Shown here piece by piece: positions 1 through 7,497 of a stretch of 64,000 bases of DNA. Position 1 is the first letter of the stretch; each line of letters begins with the position of its first letter. The notes below the pieces were generated by a model. It had not been told where the DNA came from. It made no database searches and worked only from the letters and a program-made list of their open reading frames with translations. A program made the translations under genes and the position numbers. The stretch lies in assembly GCF_000717275.1 (NCBI RefSeq), contig NZ_JNYV01000004.1, forward strand, positions 620,001 to 684,000, written 5' to 3'. The DNA comes from Kitasatospora arboriphila. Lineage in GTDB: Bacteria > Actinomycetota > Actinomycetes > Mycobacteriales > Mycobacteriaceae.

Positions 1-523
1 ACTGCCGGATGCTGGCGAAGCCCGCGGCGAATGCGATGTCCGACATCGGCATCGTGGTGCACTGGATGAGCATCCGCGCGGTGGTGGCCCGGTAGGCCCT
101 GGCCAGGGCGAGTGGTCCGGCGCCGATCTGTTCTCCCAGAACCCGCCCGAGTTGACGTGGGGAGTACCCGAGGTGCTGGGCCAGGCCGTTCACGCCGCCC
201 CGGTCCACGATGCCGTCCTCGATCAGTCGCATGGCGCGTGAGGCGAGGTCGGAGTTGATGTTCCAGCGCGGCGAACCCGGGACGGCATCGGGGAGGCAAC
301 GACGGCAGGCGCGATAACCGTTCTGCTGGGCGGCTGCGGCGGTCAGGACAAACGAGACATTGCCAGGCTTGGGCGTGATGGCCGGGCACGACGGCCGGCA
401 GTAGATGCCGGTGGTGCGCACCGCAACGAAGAACTGACCATCGAACCGGGCGTCGCGTGCCTGTAGCGCGCGGAAGCAACGGTCGAAGTCGAGTTGGCTC
501 GCACTGATCGCGGCGGTGGGCAT
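1..523 (-). CDS. Ada/AdaA-type methylphosphotriester-DNA methyltransferase and regulator, 3' part outside window
   Basis: This gene runs off the left edge, so only about 174 N-terminal residues are visible. Residues 8-80 form an Ada metal-binding domain with four zinc cysteines, C42 and C46 (in [10 protein letters not shown]) and C73 and C76 (in RACRRC). In Ada proteins one of these cysteines takes the methyl group from DNA methylphosphotriesters. From about residue 90 the chain matches an AraC-type helix-turn-helix ([16 protein letters not shown], then [15 protein letters not shown]). In actinobacteria this layout usually belongs to an Ada-AlkA fusion with a 3-methyladenine glycosylase at the C-terminus. 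That part is not visible, so AdaA alone and Ada-AlkA cannot be told apart. The ATG at 523 directly precedes the conserved N-terminus. Confidence 0.85.
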   Translation of the reverse strand, partial: MPTAAISASQLDFDRCFRALQARDARFDGQFFVAVRTTGIYCRPSCPAITPKPGNVSFVLTAAAAQQNGYRACRRCLPDAVPGSPRWNINSDLASRAMRLIEDGIVDRGGVNGLAQHLGYSPRQLGRVLGEQIGAGPLALARAYRATTARMLIQCTTMPMSDIAFAAGFASIRQ

Positions 524-740
524 GGCACCACTCTGGCAGTATTCCGACGCTGTTACTAGCGGGAATCGGACGCGGCCGTCACGGGGGTACTGGGCCGTTC
601 ACGCAAGCCTGGCGGCCCGCGTGAGACGCTGTGTCCCAGATCACGTATGAGCTGTGGCGGTTGTCCTGAAACTGCCGACTTTCAGCCTCTTTGCGCAGGA
701 AAAGGCGGACAAAACGTCCAACCCGTGCCAGAGTGGAAAT

Positions 741-995
741 ATGTACGTAACACGATGGGGACGCAAAGAGGCGCCGTTGTCGCAGTTTCCCGGCTGGGGT
801 GTCGAGATCATGATGGGTCTCTACGGCGAACAGTCGGTGCGGTCGGCGATCGAGGCCGAGAAAAACGCTGCCGCGGGGTCGGTCCGGCCCGCGGCGGGTA
901 CGGATCTGCCGCAGCCGAAGGACGTGGATCCGGTGCAGCAAGACCTCGACGCGGTCGGCGGGATGTTCCGCTGGCTGCAGCGTCGACGCGCCTAA
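741..995 (+). CDS. Hypothetical small basic protein (84 aa)
   Basis: I do not recognise this small open frame. From the ATG at 741 it gives 84 residues with an aromatic N-terminal half (YVTRWGRKEAP, then FPGWGVEIM), a central Ala/Pro-rich linker and a basic C-terminus (FRWLQRRRA). It has no membrane segment or signal peptide. A start at 810 (MMGLYGEQ) or farther upstream at 654 is also open, and no strong ribosome binding site decides between them. The stop lies 4 bases from the convergent stop of the winged-helix gene, the tight packing expected of a real gene. The preceding 200 bases hold no other feature I can support. Confidence 0.4.
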   Translation: MYVTRWGRKEAPLSQFPGWGVEIMMGLYGEQSVRSAIEAEKNAAAGSVRPAAGTDLPQPKDVDPVQQDLDAVGGMFRWLQRRRA

Positions 996-999
996 GGCA

Positions 1000-2112
1000 T
1001 CACTCCATGGTGTCGATGCCGGCAAGTTCGACGCCGCGGAACCGGGCCAATCTCTCGGCCTCGGCAGCGATGGCTTTCTGCATTTTGGTGGTGTGACGGA
1101 CCCACGGCTCGACCTTGATCCGTAGTTTTTTGCCCGCCTTCGCGGGACGCCAGGTGGCCACCGGTTCGGCTGCCGCAAAAATCACTCCCGGTCTACCCAG
1201 GACCGGCCACACGGCTTTACGGCGATCAACCTCGGGGACCAGCATCTCTCGGTCGCGTCCTTGCAGCAGAGCGTCGTAGGGTCCGACGAGCCGGACAGCC
1301 GTCGGCTGTGGGGGATTGGTCAGGAGGTCGATCGCGTCGATCAACGCCGATTTGCCCTGGCCTTCGACGTCAACATCGAGAACGTCATCGGGCCAGTGCG
1401 CCTTGACCTCTTTCACCGGTGCGTCCAAAAATGCCGCCACCTCTTGTGCCGTCGAAGGACCGTAGAACCGCAGGTAGTTGCGGATGAGGTCGAACCGTGG
1501 GGACGCGTCGGCACCCGGCCTGCGGAATTCGTTGGGACGCAGACCTTTCACCCTGTGCAGCACCGGTGGACTGGTGTTCGGGACCAGTTCGAGACCGGCC
1601 TGCAGAGCCGCGAGCCGAAACGTCTGCTCATGCGGGTGCACCGCACCGCACGGTGTGCAGTCCCGTAGGTGGTGCTCCGGTAGCTCGGTGGTCAATCGGC
1701 TCGACATCTCGCCCTTCACCATCGTGTCGGCGACGATGGCGCGCATCGTGGTGGCCAGCTCGCGAAGCGCCACGAGGGTGTCGACACCCGCGTCCTTGAA
1801 CTTCTTGTTGGCGTCGAAGATCCGTTTGGCGGCATCGAGCGACGAGTAAGGACTGACGGCCACCGCGACATCACCGAGGTCGGCCCGCCGGTAGTAGTGT
1901 GGCGCTCCACGCACCGTCCAGGCCACCGTGAGACCCTCCATCGCGGCCGCTGACATCCCCCGGATCGTCAAAGCCCAAGGCGCGCCGTCTGGTCCGGTGT
2001 CCTGGACGCCGAAGTCGAGCAGATCGCAGTCGTCACCGGTTCCGGCAGGACGTTCGAGTTGCTGAGCGAACCACCGGGCAGCAAGAACCTGTTCGCGACG
2101 GATTGACTGCAT
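1000..2112 (-). CDS. Winged helix DNA-binding domain protein (HTH_42 / YcaQ-like)
   Basis: This 370-residue protein resembles the actinobacterial winged-helix DNA-binding family (HTH_42). Members of the related AlkX/YcaQ group act on alkylated or crosslinked DNA, but this subfamily is not well characterised. Visible family features are the N-terminal RREQVLAARWFAQQL helix, the central segment FDLIRNYLRFYGPSTAQEVA, where the winged-helix repeats occur, and the C-terminal half with VRLVGPYDALLQGRDR. The ATG at 2112 was chosen because a strong AGGAGG site lies 5-10 bases upstream; the frame stays open farther upstream but without conserved sequence. It is divergent from the AI-2E-family gene, with about 100 bases between the starts. 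The Ada-type gene close by would fit a DNA-repair neighbourhood, which is inference. Confidence 0.8.
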   Translation of the reverse strand: MQSIRREQVLAARWFAQQLERPAGTGDDCDLLDFGVQDTGPDGAPWALTIRGMSAAAMEGLTVAWTVRGAPHYYRRADLGDVAVAVSPYSSLDAAKRIFDANKKFKDAGVDTLVALRELATTMRAIVADTMVKGEMSSRLTTELPEHHLRDCTPCGAVHPHEQTFRLAALQAGLELVPNTSPPVLHRVKGLRPNEFRRPGADASPRFDLIRNYLRFYGPSTAQEVAAFLDAPVKEVKAHWPDDVLDVDVEGQGKSALIDAIDLLTNPPQPTAVRLVGPYDALLQGRDREMLVPEVDRRKAVWPVLGRPGVIFAAAEPVATWRPAKAGKKLRIKVEPWVRHTTKMQKAIAAEAERLARFRGVELAGIDTME

Positions 2113-2213
2113 GATGACCTCCTCGTGACAACCGTACGGAGCACCGGCGACATCCTGTGAGCCGTTCGATGTCGAGTTCGGTCCCGGTCGGCGTCGTATG
2201 TGACGATCACACC

Positions 2214-3440
2214 ATGGCAACAACACCGTCGGACGACGCGTCGGAGCAAGTTCGGCCCAAGGTCACCAAGTCCGTGACCGGTCCACGCCGCCGGTCGCAC
2301 CCCACCCGCGGCAGGGTGATCGGGAACGGTATGGCGTGGACGGCCAAGCACAGCCTCCGGATCATCTTGATCACGATCGCCGCATGGATCGCCGCGTGGG
2401 TCATCGGCAAGTTGTGGACGATTCTGCTGCCCATCGCCATTGCGCTCATCGTCTGCACGGTGCTGTGGCCGCCCGTGCGTTGGTTGCGGTCCAAGGGGGT
2501 TGCGCCTGCCGCGGCAGCCGGCCTGGTCCTGGTTCTCGCGCTTTTGGTGGTGGCCGGGGTGATCAGCGCTATCGCACCGTCCGTCGTCGACCAGTCCACC
2601 GATCTGGCGAACCAGGCCACGGAGGGTGTCGAGAAGGTGCAGGAGTGGCTGCACGGTCCACCGTTCCGGTTCAGCGAAGACCAGCTCAACAATGGCGTGG
2701 ACGCCATCACCAGCCGCATCCAGGACTCGAGCGCGACCATCGCCTCGGGTGTGTTCTCCGGCGTGACTGCGGCGACGTCTGTTCTGATCACGCTCTTCAC
2801 CGTGATCTTCCTGGTGTTCTTTTTCCTCAAGGACGGACCGCGTTTCGTGCCGTGGCTCCGCCGGGCGAGCGGCCAGCCCGTCGCCGAGCACCTCGCAGAG
2901 GTGATGACGAGGGTGTGGTCGACGCTGGGTGCCTTCATTCGAACCCAGGCGTTGGTCAGCTTGATCGACGCCGTGCTCATCGGACTCGGCTTGGTGATTC
3001 TCGGTGTGCCACTTGCGTATGCGCTGGCCATCATCACGTTCATGGGTGGGTTCATCCCGATCGTCGGTGCGTTTGTTGCCGGCGCTCTGGCGGTGTTGGT
3101 GGCCTTGGTGGGCAACGGGGTGTGGACTGCACTCATCGTGCTGGGCATCATCGTGGCCGTGCAGCAGTTGGAAGGAAATGTGCTGCAGCCGTGGCTCCAA
3201 TCGCGGTCGATGAACATGCACGCCGTCATCGTCTTGCTGTCGGTGTCTCTCGGTGGATCGCTGTTCGGCATCGTCGGTGCCTTCTTGGCGGTCCCGGTCG
3301 CGGCGGTCGGCACGGTGATCCTGCGGTACCTCGACGAGCAGATCGCCATCCGCGCCGGCGAGACGGTGCAAGCGGAGGAAGAAGACGATGAGCTGGTGGT
3401 CCCCAAGGGTGAATTGCCCACCGATCCCGAACCCACCTAG
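2214..3440 (+). CDS. AI-2E/PerM family transporter-like membrane protein
   Basis: This 408-residue integral membrane protein has the AI-2E/PerM layout. A polar N-terminal tail (residues 1-45) is followed by hydrophobic segments at about 46-105 and an extracytoplasmic region around 110-185. A cluster of membrane segments then fills 190-375, and the acidic tail ends EEEDDELVVPK. The family signature is seen in LFTVIFLVFFFLKDGPRF and in GGFIPIVGAFVAG. Family members have been linked to AI-2 export or Na+/H+ antiport, so the substrate here is unknown. The ATG at 2214 gives the usual polar start (MATTPSDDASEQ); an upstream in-frame start at 2157 would add unconserved residues. The gene stands alone, 69 bases before ychF. 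Confidence 0.85.
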   Translation: MATTPSDDASEQVRPKVTKSVTGPRRRSHPTRGRVIGNGMAWTAKHSLRIILITIAAWIAAWVIGKLWTILLPIAIALIVCTVLWPPVRWLRSKGVAPAAAAGLVLVLALLVVAGVISAIAPSVVDQSTDLANQATEGVEKVQEWLHGPPFRFSEDQLNNGVDAITSRIQDSSATIASGVFSGVTAATSVLITLFTVIFLVFFFLKDGPRFVPWLRRASGQPVAEHLAEVMTRVWSTLGAFIRTQALVSLIDAVLIGLGLVILGVPLAYALAIITFMGGFIPIVGAFVAGALAVLVALVGNGVWTALIVLGIIVAVQQLEGNVLQPWLQSRSMNMHAVIVLLSVSLGGSLFGIVGAFLAVPVAAVGTVILRYLDEQIAIRAGETVQAEEEDDELVVPKGELPTDPEPT

Positions 3441-3509
3441 GCACTCGCGCGGCGCCGGGGATCGTACGGCGCGCCGACGTGCTCCGGGCGGCAACTAGAC
3501 TGGTCGGTT

Positions 3510-4589
3510 GTGAGTCTTACCCTCGGTATCGTCGGACTACCCAACGTCGGCAAATCCACCCTGTTCAATGCGCTGACCCGCAACGATGTGCTTGCCGCGA
3601 ACTACCCGTTCGCCACGATCGAGCCCAACATCGGTGTGGTGGAGTTGCCCGACTCGCGGCTGGCCAGGCTCGCGGAGATCTTCTCCAGCGAGCGGATCCT
3701 GCCGGCCACGGTGTCGTTTGTCGACATCGCGGGCATCGTCAAGGGCGCCTCGGAGGGCGAGGGGATGGGTAACCAATTCCTCGCCAACATCCGCGAAGCC
3801 GAAGCCATCTGCCAGGTGGTGCGTGTGTTCGCCGATGACGATGTGGTGCACGTGGACGGCCGGGTCGATCCGGTGTCCGACATCGAGGTGATCGAGACCG
3901 AGCTCATCCTCGCCGACATGCAGACGCTCGAGAAGGCGCTGCCGCGGCTCGAGAAGGATTCGCGCAAGAACAAGGACCTCGTCGAGGTCGTGGCGGCTGC
4001 CCAGGCCGCGCAGAAGGTACTCGACGAAGGCAAGACCCTGTTCTCACAGAAGGACTCCCTTGACTTCGCGAAACTCCGTGAGCTGCATCTGATGACCACC
4101 AAGCCGTTCCTCTACGTGTTCAACGCCGACGAGTCCGTGCTCACCGACGCCGACCGCATAGCTGAACTCAAAGCTGTTGTGGCCCCGGCAGACGCGGTGT
4201 TCCTGGACGCCAAGGTGGAGAGCGAATTGCTTGAACTCGACGCCGAGGATGCCCAGGAACTTCTTGACTCCATCGGCCAGGACGAGCCCGGCCTGCATTC
4301 GCTGGCTCGCGCGGGATTCCACACCCTGGGCCTGCAGACCTACCTCACTGCGGGACCAAAAGAGTCGCGCGCATGGACAATTCACAAGGGCGACACCGCG
4401 CCCAAGGCTGCCGGTGTCATCCACACAGACTTCGAAAAAGGCTTCATCAAAGCCGAGATCGTGTCCTTCGACGACCTCGACGCCGCCGGTTCGATGGCTG
4501 CGGCCAAAGCTGCAGGCAAGGTCCGGATGGAAGGCAAGGACTACGTGATGGCCGACGGTGATGTCGTGGAGTTCCGCTTCAACGTTTGA
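3510..4589 (+). CDS. ychF: Ribosome-binding ATPase YchF (Obg-family)
   Basis: YchF is an Obg-family P-loop protein that prefers ATP and binds ribosomes; it is linked to oxidative-stress control. The 359-residue length is typical. The P-loop GLPNVGKST is at residues 8-16, switch I is NYPFATIEPN, and the G3 region is VDIAGIVKGASEGEGMGNQF. The specificity motif reads NADE instead of NKxD, the change that gives ATP preference in this family. A central helical segment (about 120-200) and a C-terminal TGS domain ending MADGDVVEFRFNV complete it. The GTG at 3510 is immediately followed by the invariant SLTLGIVGLPNVG start. It is a single-gene unit, with 170 bases to the next gene. Confidence 0.97.
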   Translation: MSLTLGIVGLPNVGKSTLFNALTRNDVLAANYPFATIEPNIGVVELPDSRLARLAEIFSSERILPATVSFVDIAGIVKGASEGEGMGNQFLANIREAEAICQVVRVFADDDVVHVDGRVDPVSDIEVIETELILADMQTLEKALPRLEKDSRKNKDLVEVVAAAQAAQKVLDEGKTLFSQKDSLDFAKLRELHLMTTKPFLYVFNADESVLTDADRIAELKAVVAPADAVFLDAKVESELLELDAEDAQELLDSIGQDEPGLHSLARAGFHTLGLQTYLTAGPKESRAWTIHKGDTAPKAAGVIHTDFEKGFIKAEIVSFDDLDAAGSMAAAKAAGKVRMEGKDYVMADGDVVEFRFNV

Positions 4590-4739
4590 GGCTGCGGGTC
4601 AGCCGGACCTAGATGCTTGCCAGGCACCGCGTGCGCTGACCACGGCAAACTCCTATATGCGCATCAGCCTCGCTGACAATTGACGCCGGGTCTTCGTGGT
4701 CGCCGGCTCGGTCGGCGTTCGACTCAAAGATTGTCAGAC

Positions 4740-4757
4740 CTCGAACGTATATTCGAG
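4740..4757. promoter_or_regulatory. LexA/SOS-box-like palindrome upstream of first HNH gene
   Basis: The 18 bases form a perfect inverted repeat with arms CTCGAA and TTCGAG around CGTATA. The core TCGAACGTATATTCGA matches the actinobacterial LexA consensus TCGAAC-N4-GTTCGA at every fixed position except one (A for G). It ends 2 bases before the ATG at 4760, so bound LexA would block transcription start or elongation. It also argues that translation may begin at the ATG at 4784, which has a purine-rich GGGCGGGGG tract upstream. Binding is inferred from sequence only. Confidence 0.65.
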
Positions 4758-4759
4758 TC

Positions 4760-6064
4760 ATGAGTTGGGCGGGGGCCACCACGATGGACGCTGAGGCGTC
4801 GGAGTTGTTGTCGCGGGTGCAATCTGGTGAGCGTGAGGTGAACCGGGCGTGGGCGCGGCGGCTCGATGACGGCCTCGAGTACTACCGGTATGTCTCCAGC
4901 AATGACGACGAGAACGGCACCCGGGCGGCGGCGTGTGAGATCGCGGTGGCGTGGCGGTGCTCCACGGGTCAGGCTGACCATTTGCTGCGGTGTCGGCGGT
5001 TGTTGGACCACCTGCCGGCATTGGCGGACGCCTTCGATGCCGGCGAGGTGAGTGTCGGCAAGCTCAAGGCGCTGTATCACCGCGCATCTCGGGGGTATCG
5101 AGACGCGTTGATCGATCTTGATGGCGTCCTGGCCGAGGACGCAATGTTGCTGAGCGACAATGTCTTTGCTGAGGAGTTGGATCGTCATCTGCTGCTGTTC
5201 GAGCCGGATGTCGCGGATGATGACGACGTTGCCGATCCGGCCCGGCGAGTGGTGGTACGTCGGCGCGCGGGTGGGATGGCCAGTCTGATCACTGCATGCA
5301 CCGCGGAGGAAGCGGTCCGGGCCAAAGCACAGCTCGACGAGATGGCGCCGGATGATCGGTCGGGACAAGTGGATGTGGTGTTGGACGCGATCGCAACCGG
5401 TCATGAGCAGATCGAATCCGCTCCTGATCTGTCCGACGGGACTGACTCGGAACAGAAGCCTGCGCGCCTGGCGCCTCGGGCATGGACGGAGTTGGTGGTG
5501 GACCTGCCGACAGTCCTCGGGTTGTCCGCGAATCCGGGGTACCTGCTCGGGTACGGCCCCCTCGACGGTGTGCAGTCGCGGATGTTGGCGGACAAGTCGC
5601 GGTGGCGAGGGTTGGTGACGATCGGGGAGCAGGCAGTGTCGGGACTCCTCAACCTGTTCGCCACCGCGGACGGCTCGGCTATCGCCCGCGAGGACATTGC
5701 GGCCGTGTTGATGAACTCGCTCGATGGCGGAAGCCGGATTGTGCCGGGGGAGAAAGCCCTCGGGGTGCCGCCGCCAGTGAAGGCGCCGCCCGATCAGGAT
5801 GGGCATGGTGGATGGAGTGTGCCGCCGCCAGGTGCGTTGCGATATCGGCCTGGAGCGAAACTGGCTCGGATGGTGCGTGCGTTGGATGGGCACTGCCGCT
5901 ATCCGGGGTGCCTGGTGCCCGCCGACAGATGCGAACTCGACCACATCGTGCCGTTCAACCATGCCGACCCGCTGGCCGGTGGATGGACCATAGAGGCAAA
6001 CCTGGAATGTCTCTGCAAAGAGCATCATGACCTCAAAACGCTGGGCATTATTACGGCGACCTGA
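4760..6064 (+). CDS. DUF222/HNH endonuclease (13E12 repeat family), C-terminus frameshifted
   Basis: This is a 434-residue protein of the DUF222 plus HNH-nuclease family (13E12 repeat family in mycobacteria). The DUF222 helical region covers about residues 1-330. The HNH domain begins near HCRYPGCLVPADRCELDHIV, followed by NLECLCKEHHDLKTLG, so the DH, N and HH residues of the motif are present. The frame then ends abruptly as IITAT and stop. Reading one frame over from base 6046 restores the expected family tail (HYYGDLIGDRETWINT) to a stop at 6147. This points to loss of one G in the run at 6043-6045, either real or a sequencing error. The start at 4760 touches an SOS-box-like palindrome; 4784 is an alternative. 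Role unknown; family members are damage-inducible in M. tuberculosis. Confidence 0.88.
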   Translation: MSWAGATTMDAEASELLSRVQSGEREVNRAWARRLDDGLEYYRYVSSNDDENGTRAAACEIAVAWRCSTGQADHLLRCRRLLDHLPALADAFDAGEVSVGKLKALYHRASRGYRDALIDLDGVLAEDAMLLSDNVFAEELDRHLLLFEPDVADDDDVADPARRVVVRRRAGGMASLITACTAEEAVRAKAQLDEMAPDDRSGQVDVVLDAIATGHEQIESAPDLSDGTDSEQKPARLAPRAWTELVVDLPTVLGLSANPGYLLGYGPLDGVQSRMLADKSRWRGLVTIGEQAVSGLLNLFATADGSAIAREDIAAVLMNSLDGGSRIVPGEKALGVPPPVKAPPDQDGHGGWSVPPPGALRYRPGAKLARMVRALDGHCRYPGCLVPADRCELDHIVPFNHADPLAGGWTIEANLECLCKEHHDLKTLGIITAT

Positions 6065-6147
6065 TCGGTGACCGCGAGACCTGGATCAACACACGCGCCG
6101 GACAAGAAGCCATCACCCGACCTGCAGTTCGGCAGGCAGGCACGTAA
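6046..6147 (+). other. Out-of-frame 3' end of the first HNH gene
   Basis: These bases continue the HNH gene in the +1 frame. Translated from CAT at 6046 they give 33 residues starting HYYGDLIGDRETWINT and ending VRQAGT before TAA at 6145-6147. The segment lines up with the tail that normally follows HH-x-LKTLG in this family. It is not expected to be translated unless the frameshift is bypassed or is a sequencing artefact. Confidence 0.6.
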
Positions 6148-6161
6148 ATCTATGGCTACCG

Positions 6162-6176
6162 TACCCTACGGGGGTA
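6162..6176. promoter_or_regulatory. CsoR-like copper operator 1
   Basis: The 15 bases TACCCTACGGGGGTA form a pseudo-palindrome of the TACCC-N5-GGGTA type bound by copper-sensing CsoR repressors. It lies 33 bases before the ATG of the small His/Met-rich membrane protein, a promoter position. A second, better copy precedes the copper ATPase. No csoR gene lies in the window, so the regulator would act from elsewhere. Confidence 0.55.
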
Positions 6177-6208
6177 TAGTTGACTCCGGCCGACACGAGG
6201 AGGGTGAG

Positions 6209-6634
6209 ATGACGCGCACGCAGCGCACTGGCTCCGCCTTTGTCGGCTCAGCCGCCACCGTCGCGGCATCGGCGTTTGCAGCGCTCCTGGCAGTTCTCCT
6301 CATGCACTCGGTGCCCATGGTGCACGCACCGGCGCATGGCGTCACAGGCGCGCACGCCGCAGTCACCACCCACCACGAGTATGCGGGCTACACAACCATG
6401 GACCCGCCGGCGATGGCAGCGGACGGCACGCACTGGAAAACACATGCGGCCACGGCCCTCTGCATGGCGTTGATAACCGTCGCGTCGGTGTTGCTGATCG
6501 TGCGGCGGTTGCTCGGACACCAAGGTGCCGACGCCGCACCGCGAATCCACCTCCCTGGCAACGGCAGGTACGCCTCTCGCGCCCCACCCTGGGCCACGCC
6601 CTCCCTCGAAAAGTTGTCGATCTTGAGGATCTGA
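6209..6634 (+). CDS. Small His/Met-rich membrane protein (DUF6153-like)
   Basis: This 141-residue protein begins with a hydrophobic segment at about residues 12-32 (VAASAFAALLAVLLMHSVPM). An extracytoplasmic stretch rich in His and Met follows (VHAPAHGVTGAHAAVTTHHE). A second membrane helix lies near 90-108, and the tail is basic. The build and position recall small DUF6153-type actinobacterial membrane proteins found next to copper genes, but I am not certain of the family. The ATG at 6209 follows a strong GAGGAGGG site; upstream in-frame codons would run through the operator. It is the first gene of the copper cassette, 89 bases before the DUF305 lipoprotein gene. A role in copper binding at the outer membrane face is inference from His/Met content and context. 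Confidence 0.7.
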   Translation: MTRTQRTGSAFVGSAATVAASAFAALLAVLLMHSVPMVHAPAHGVTGAHAAVTTHHEYAGYTTMDPPAMAADGTHWKTHAATALCMALITVASVLLIVRRLLGHQGADAAPRIHLPGNGRYASRAPPWATPSLEKLSILRI

Positions 6635-6723
6635 TGGACCCCCGCCCGTTTCCCGCGGGTGAGTCCTCGTCAAGGCGTGTGTATTTCGCACGCCGATCCC
6701 TATGAACATTCGAAGGAACAATC

Positions 6724-7386
6724 ATGTACAAAACACGTTCTCGCCGAACCGGTTTCGCGCTCATCGGCATCGCGGCGTCGGCAACCCTGCTTTTTGCGGG
6801 GTGCAGTTCTGACAATGGTGACCACGACATGGACTCGATGTCCCACCCGTCATCTGCCACATCTGCCACATCTGCCGCTCCGACAGCCTCGAATACGGAA
6901 CAGGCCGCCGCGTTCAACGACGCCGATGTGATGTTTGCGCAGATGATGTACCCCCACCATGCGCAAGCCGTGGAGATGGCCCAACTGATCGAGGGCCGGA
7001 CCACCACTCCCGAAGTCGTCCAACTCGCTGATGCCATCGAGTCGGCTCAGGGTCCGGAGATGGAGCAACTCGCCCAGTGGTTGAAGCAGTGGGGCCAGCC
7101 TGATCCCAGCGCAGAAGGTGAAGGCCAAGGCGACATGCATCACGGCGACGACGCCATGAGCGGGATGATGTCGGAACAGGAGATGACCGATCTGGCGGCC
7201 AAGAGTGGCACAGAGTTCGACCAGGCGTGGCTGGCCATGATGATCGAACATCACATCGGCGCCATCGAGATGGCAAACGCCCAGATCGCCGACGGTGAAA
7301 ACCAAGCCGCCAAGCAACTCGCAACGACGATTGCGGCGACTCAGCAGCAGGAGATCGACACCATGAGGTCGCTCCTGCAGTCCTGA
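6724..7386 (+). CDS. DUF305 family copper-associated lipoprotein
   Basis: This 220-residue protein starts with a lipoprotein signal (ALIGIAASATLLFAGCSSD, lipobox cysteine C27), so it should be anchored outside the cytoplasmic membrane. A low-complexity Ser/Ala/Thr linker follows, then a four-helix DUF305 domain with two related halves. Their motifs are FAQMMYPHHAQAVEMAQL and WLAMMIEHHIGAIEMANAQ. The paired HH and Met-rich helices are typical of this family, whose members bind or sequester copper or silver. The middle linker MHHGDDAMSGMMSEQEM is a further Met/His patch. The gene lies between two CsoR-like operators and is followed by a strong terminator, so it probably belongs to a copper-induced transcript with the upstream membrane protein. 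Confidence 0.92.
   Translation: MYKTRSRRTGFALIGIAASATLLFAGCSSDNGDHDMDSMSHPSSATSATSAAPTASNTEQAAAFNDADVMFAQMMYPHHAQAVEMAQLIEGRTTTPEVVQLADAIESAQGPEMEQLAQWLKQWGQPDPSAEGEGQGDMHHGDDAMSGMMSEQEMTDLAAKSGTEFDQAWLAMMIEHHIGAIEMANAQIADGENQAAKQLATTIAATQQQEIDTMRSLLQS
6851..6877 (+). repeat. Three tandem 9-bp units in the DUF305 gene
   Basis: The unit CATCTGCCA occurs at 6851-6859 and 6860-6868, with a third copy differing in the last base at 6869-6877. It encodes the Ser-Ala-Thr linker just after the lipobox, so length change here would only alter the tether between the membrane anchor and the DUF305 domain. Confidence 0.85.
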
Positions 7387-7412
7387 CCGTTCACAGGAAT
7401 CAAAAGATCAAG

Positions 7413-7450
7413 CAAAGGCGCTCCGGCTTCGGCGGGAGCGCCTTTGTTGT
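7413..7450 (+). terminator. Rho-independent terminator after the DUF305 gene
   Basis: The arms CAAAGGCGCTCC and GGGAGCGCCTTTG form a near-perfect GC-rich stem around a short loop containing GCTTC, followed by TTGTTG. The hairpin starts 26 bases after the DUF305 stop codon and ends before the second CsoR-like operator. It therefore separates the first copper transcript from the ATPase transcript. Confidence 0.85.
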
Positions 7451-7469
7451 TGAAACAACTCCTCGACAC

Positions 7470-7486
7470 ATACCCCTGGGGGGTAT
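7470..7486. promoter_or_regulatory. CsoR-like copper operator 2
   Basis: The bases ATACCCCTGGGGGGTAT fit the CsoR operator pattern ATACCCC-N-GGGGTAT with one extra G in the centre. They lie 11 bases before the ATG of the copper ATPase gene, followed by an AT-rich TATAT stretch that may be part of the promoter. Copper-released repression of the ATPase gene is the likely meaning. Confidence 0.7.
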
Positions 7487-7497
7487 ATATTCGGGAC

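Noticed and set aside
1968..3494. Long minus-strand open frame across the AI-2E-family gene
   Set aside because: It is rich in Arg, His and Asp with no family likeness and mirrors a clear membrane-protein gene on the other strand; high GC opens such antisense frames.
4724..6028. Minus-strand open frame opposite the first HNH gene
   Set aside because: No motif, odd composition (many His, Arg, Pro) and fully overlaps the DUF222-HNH gene.
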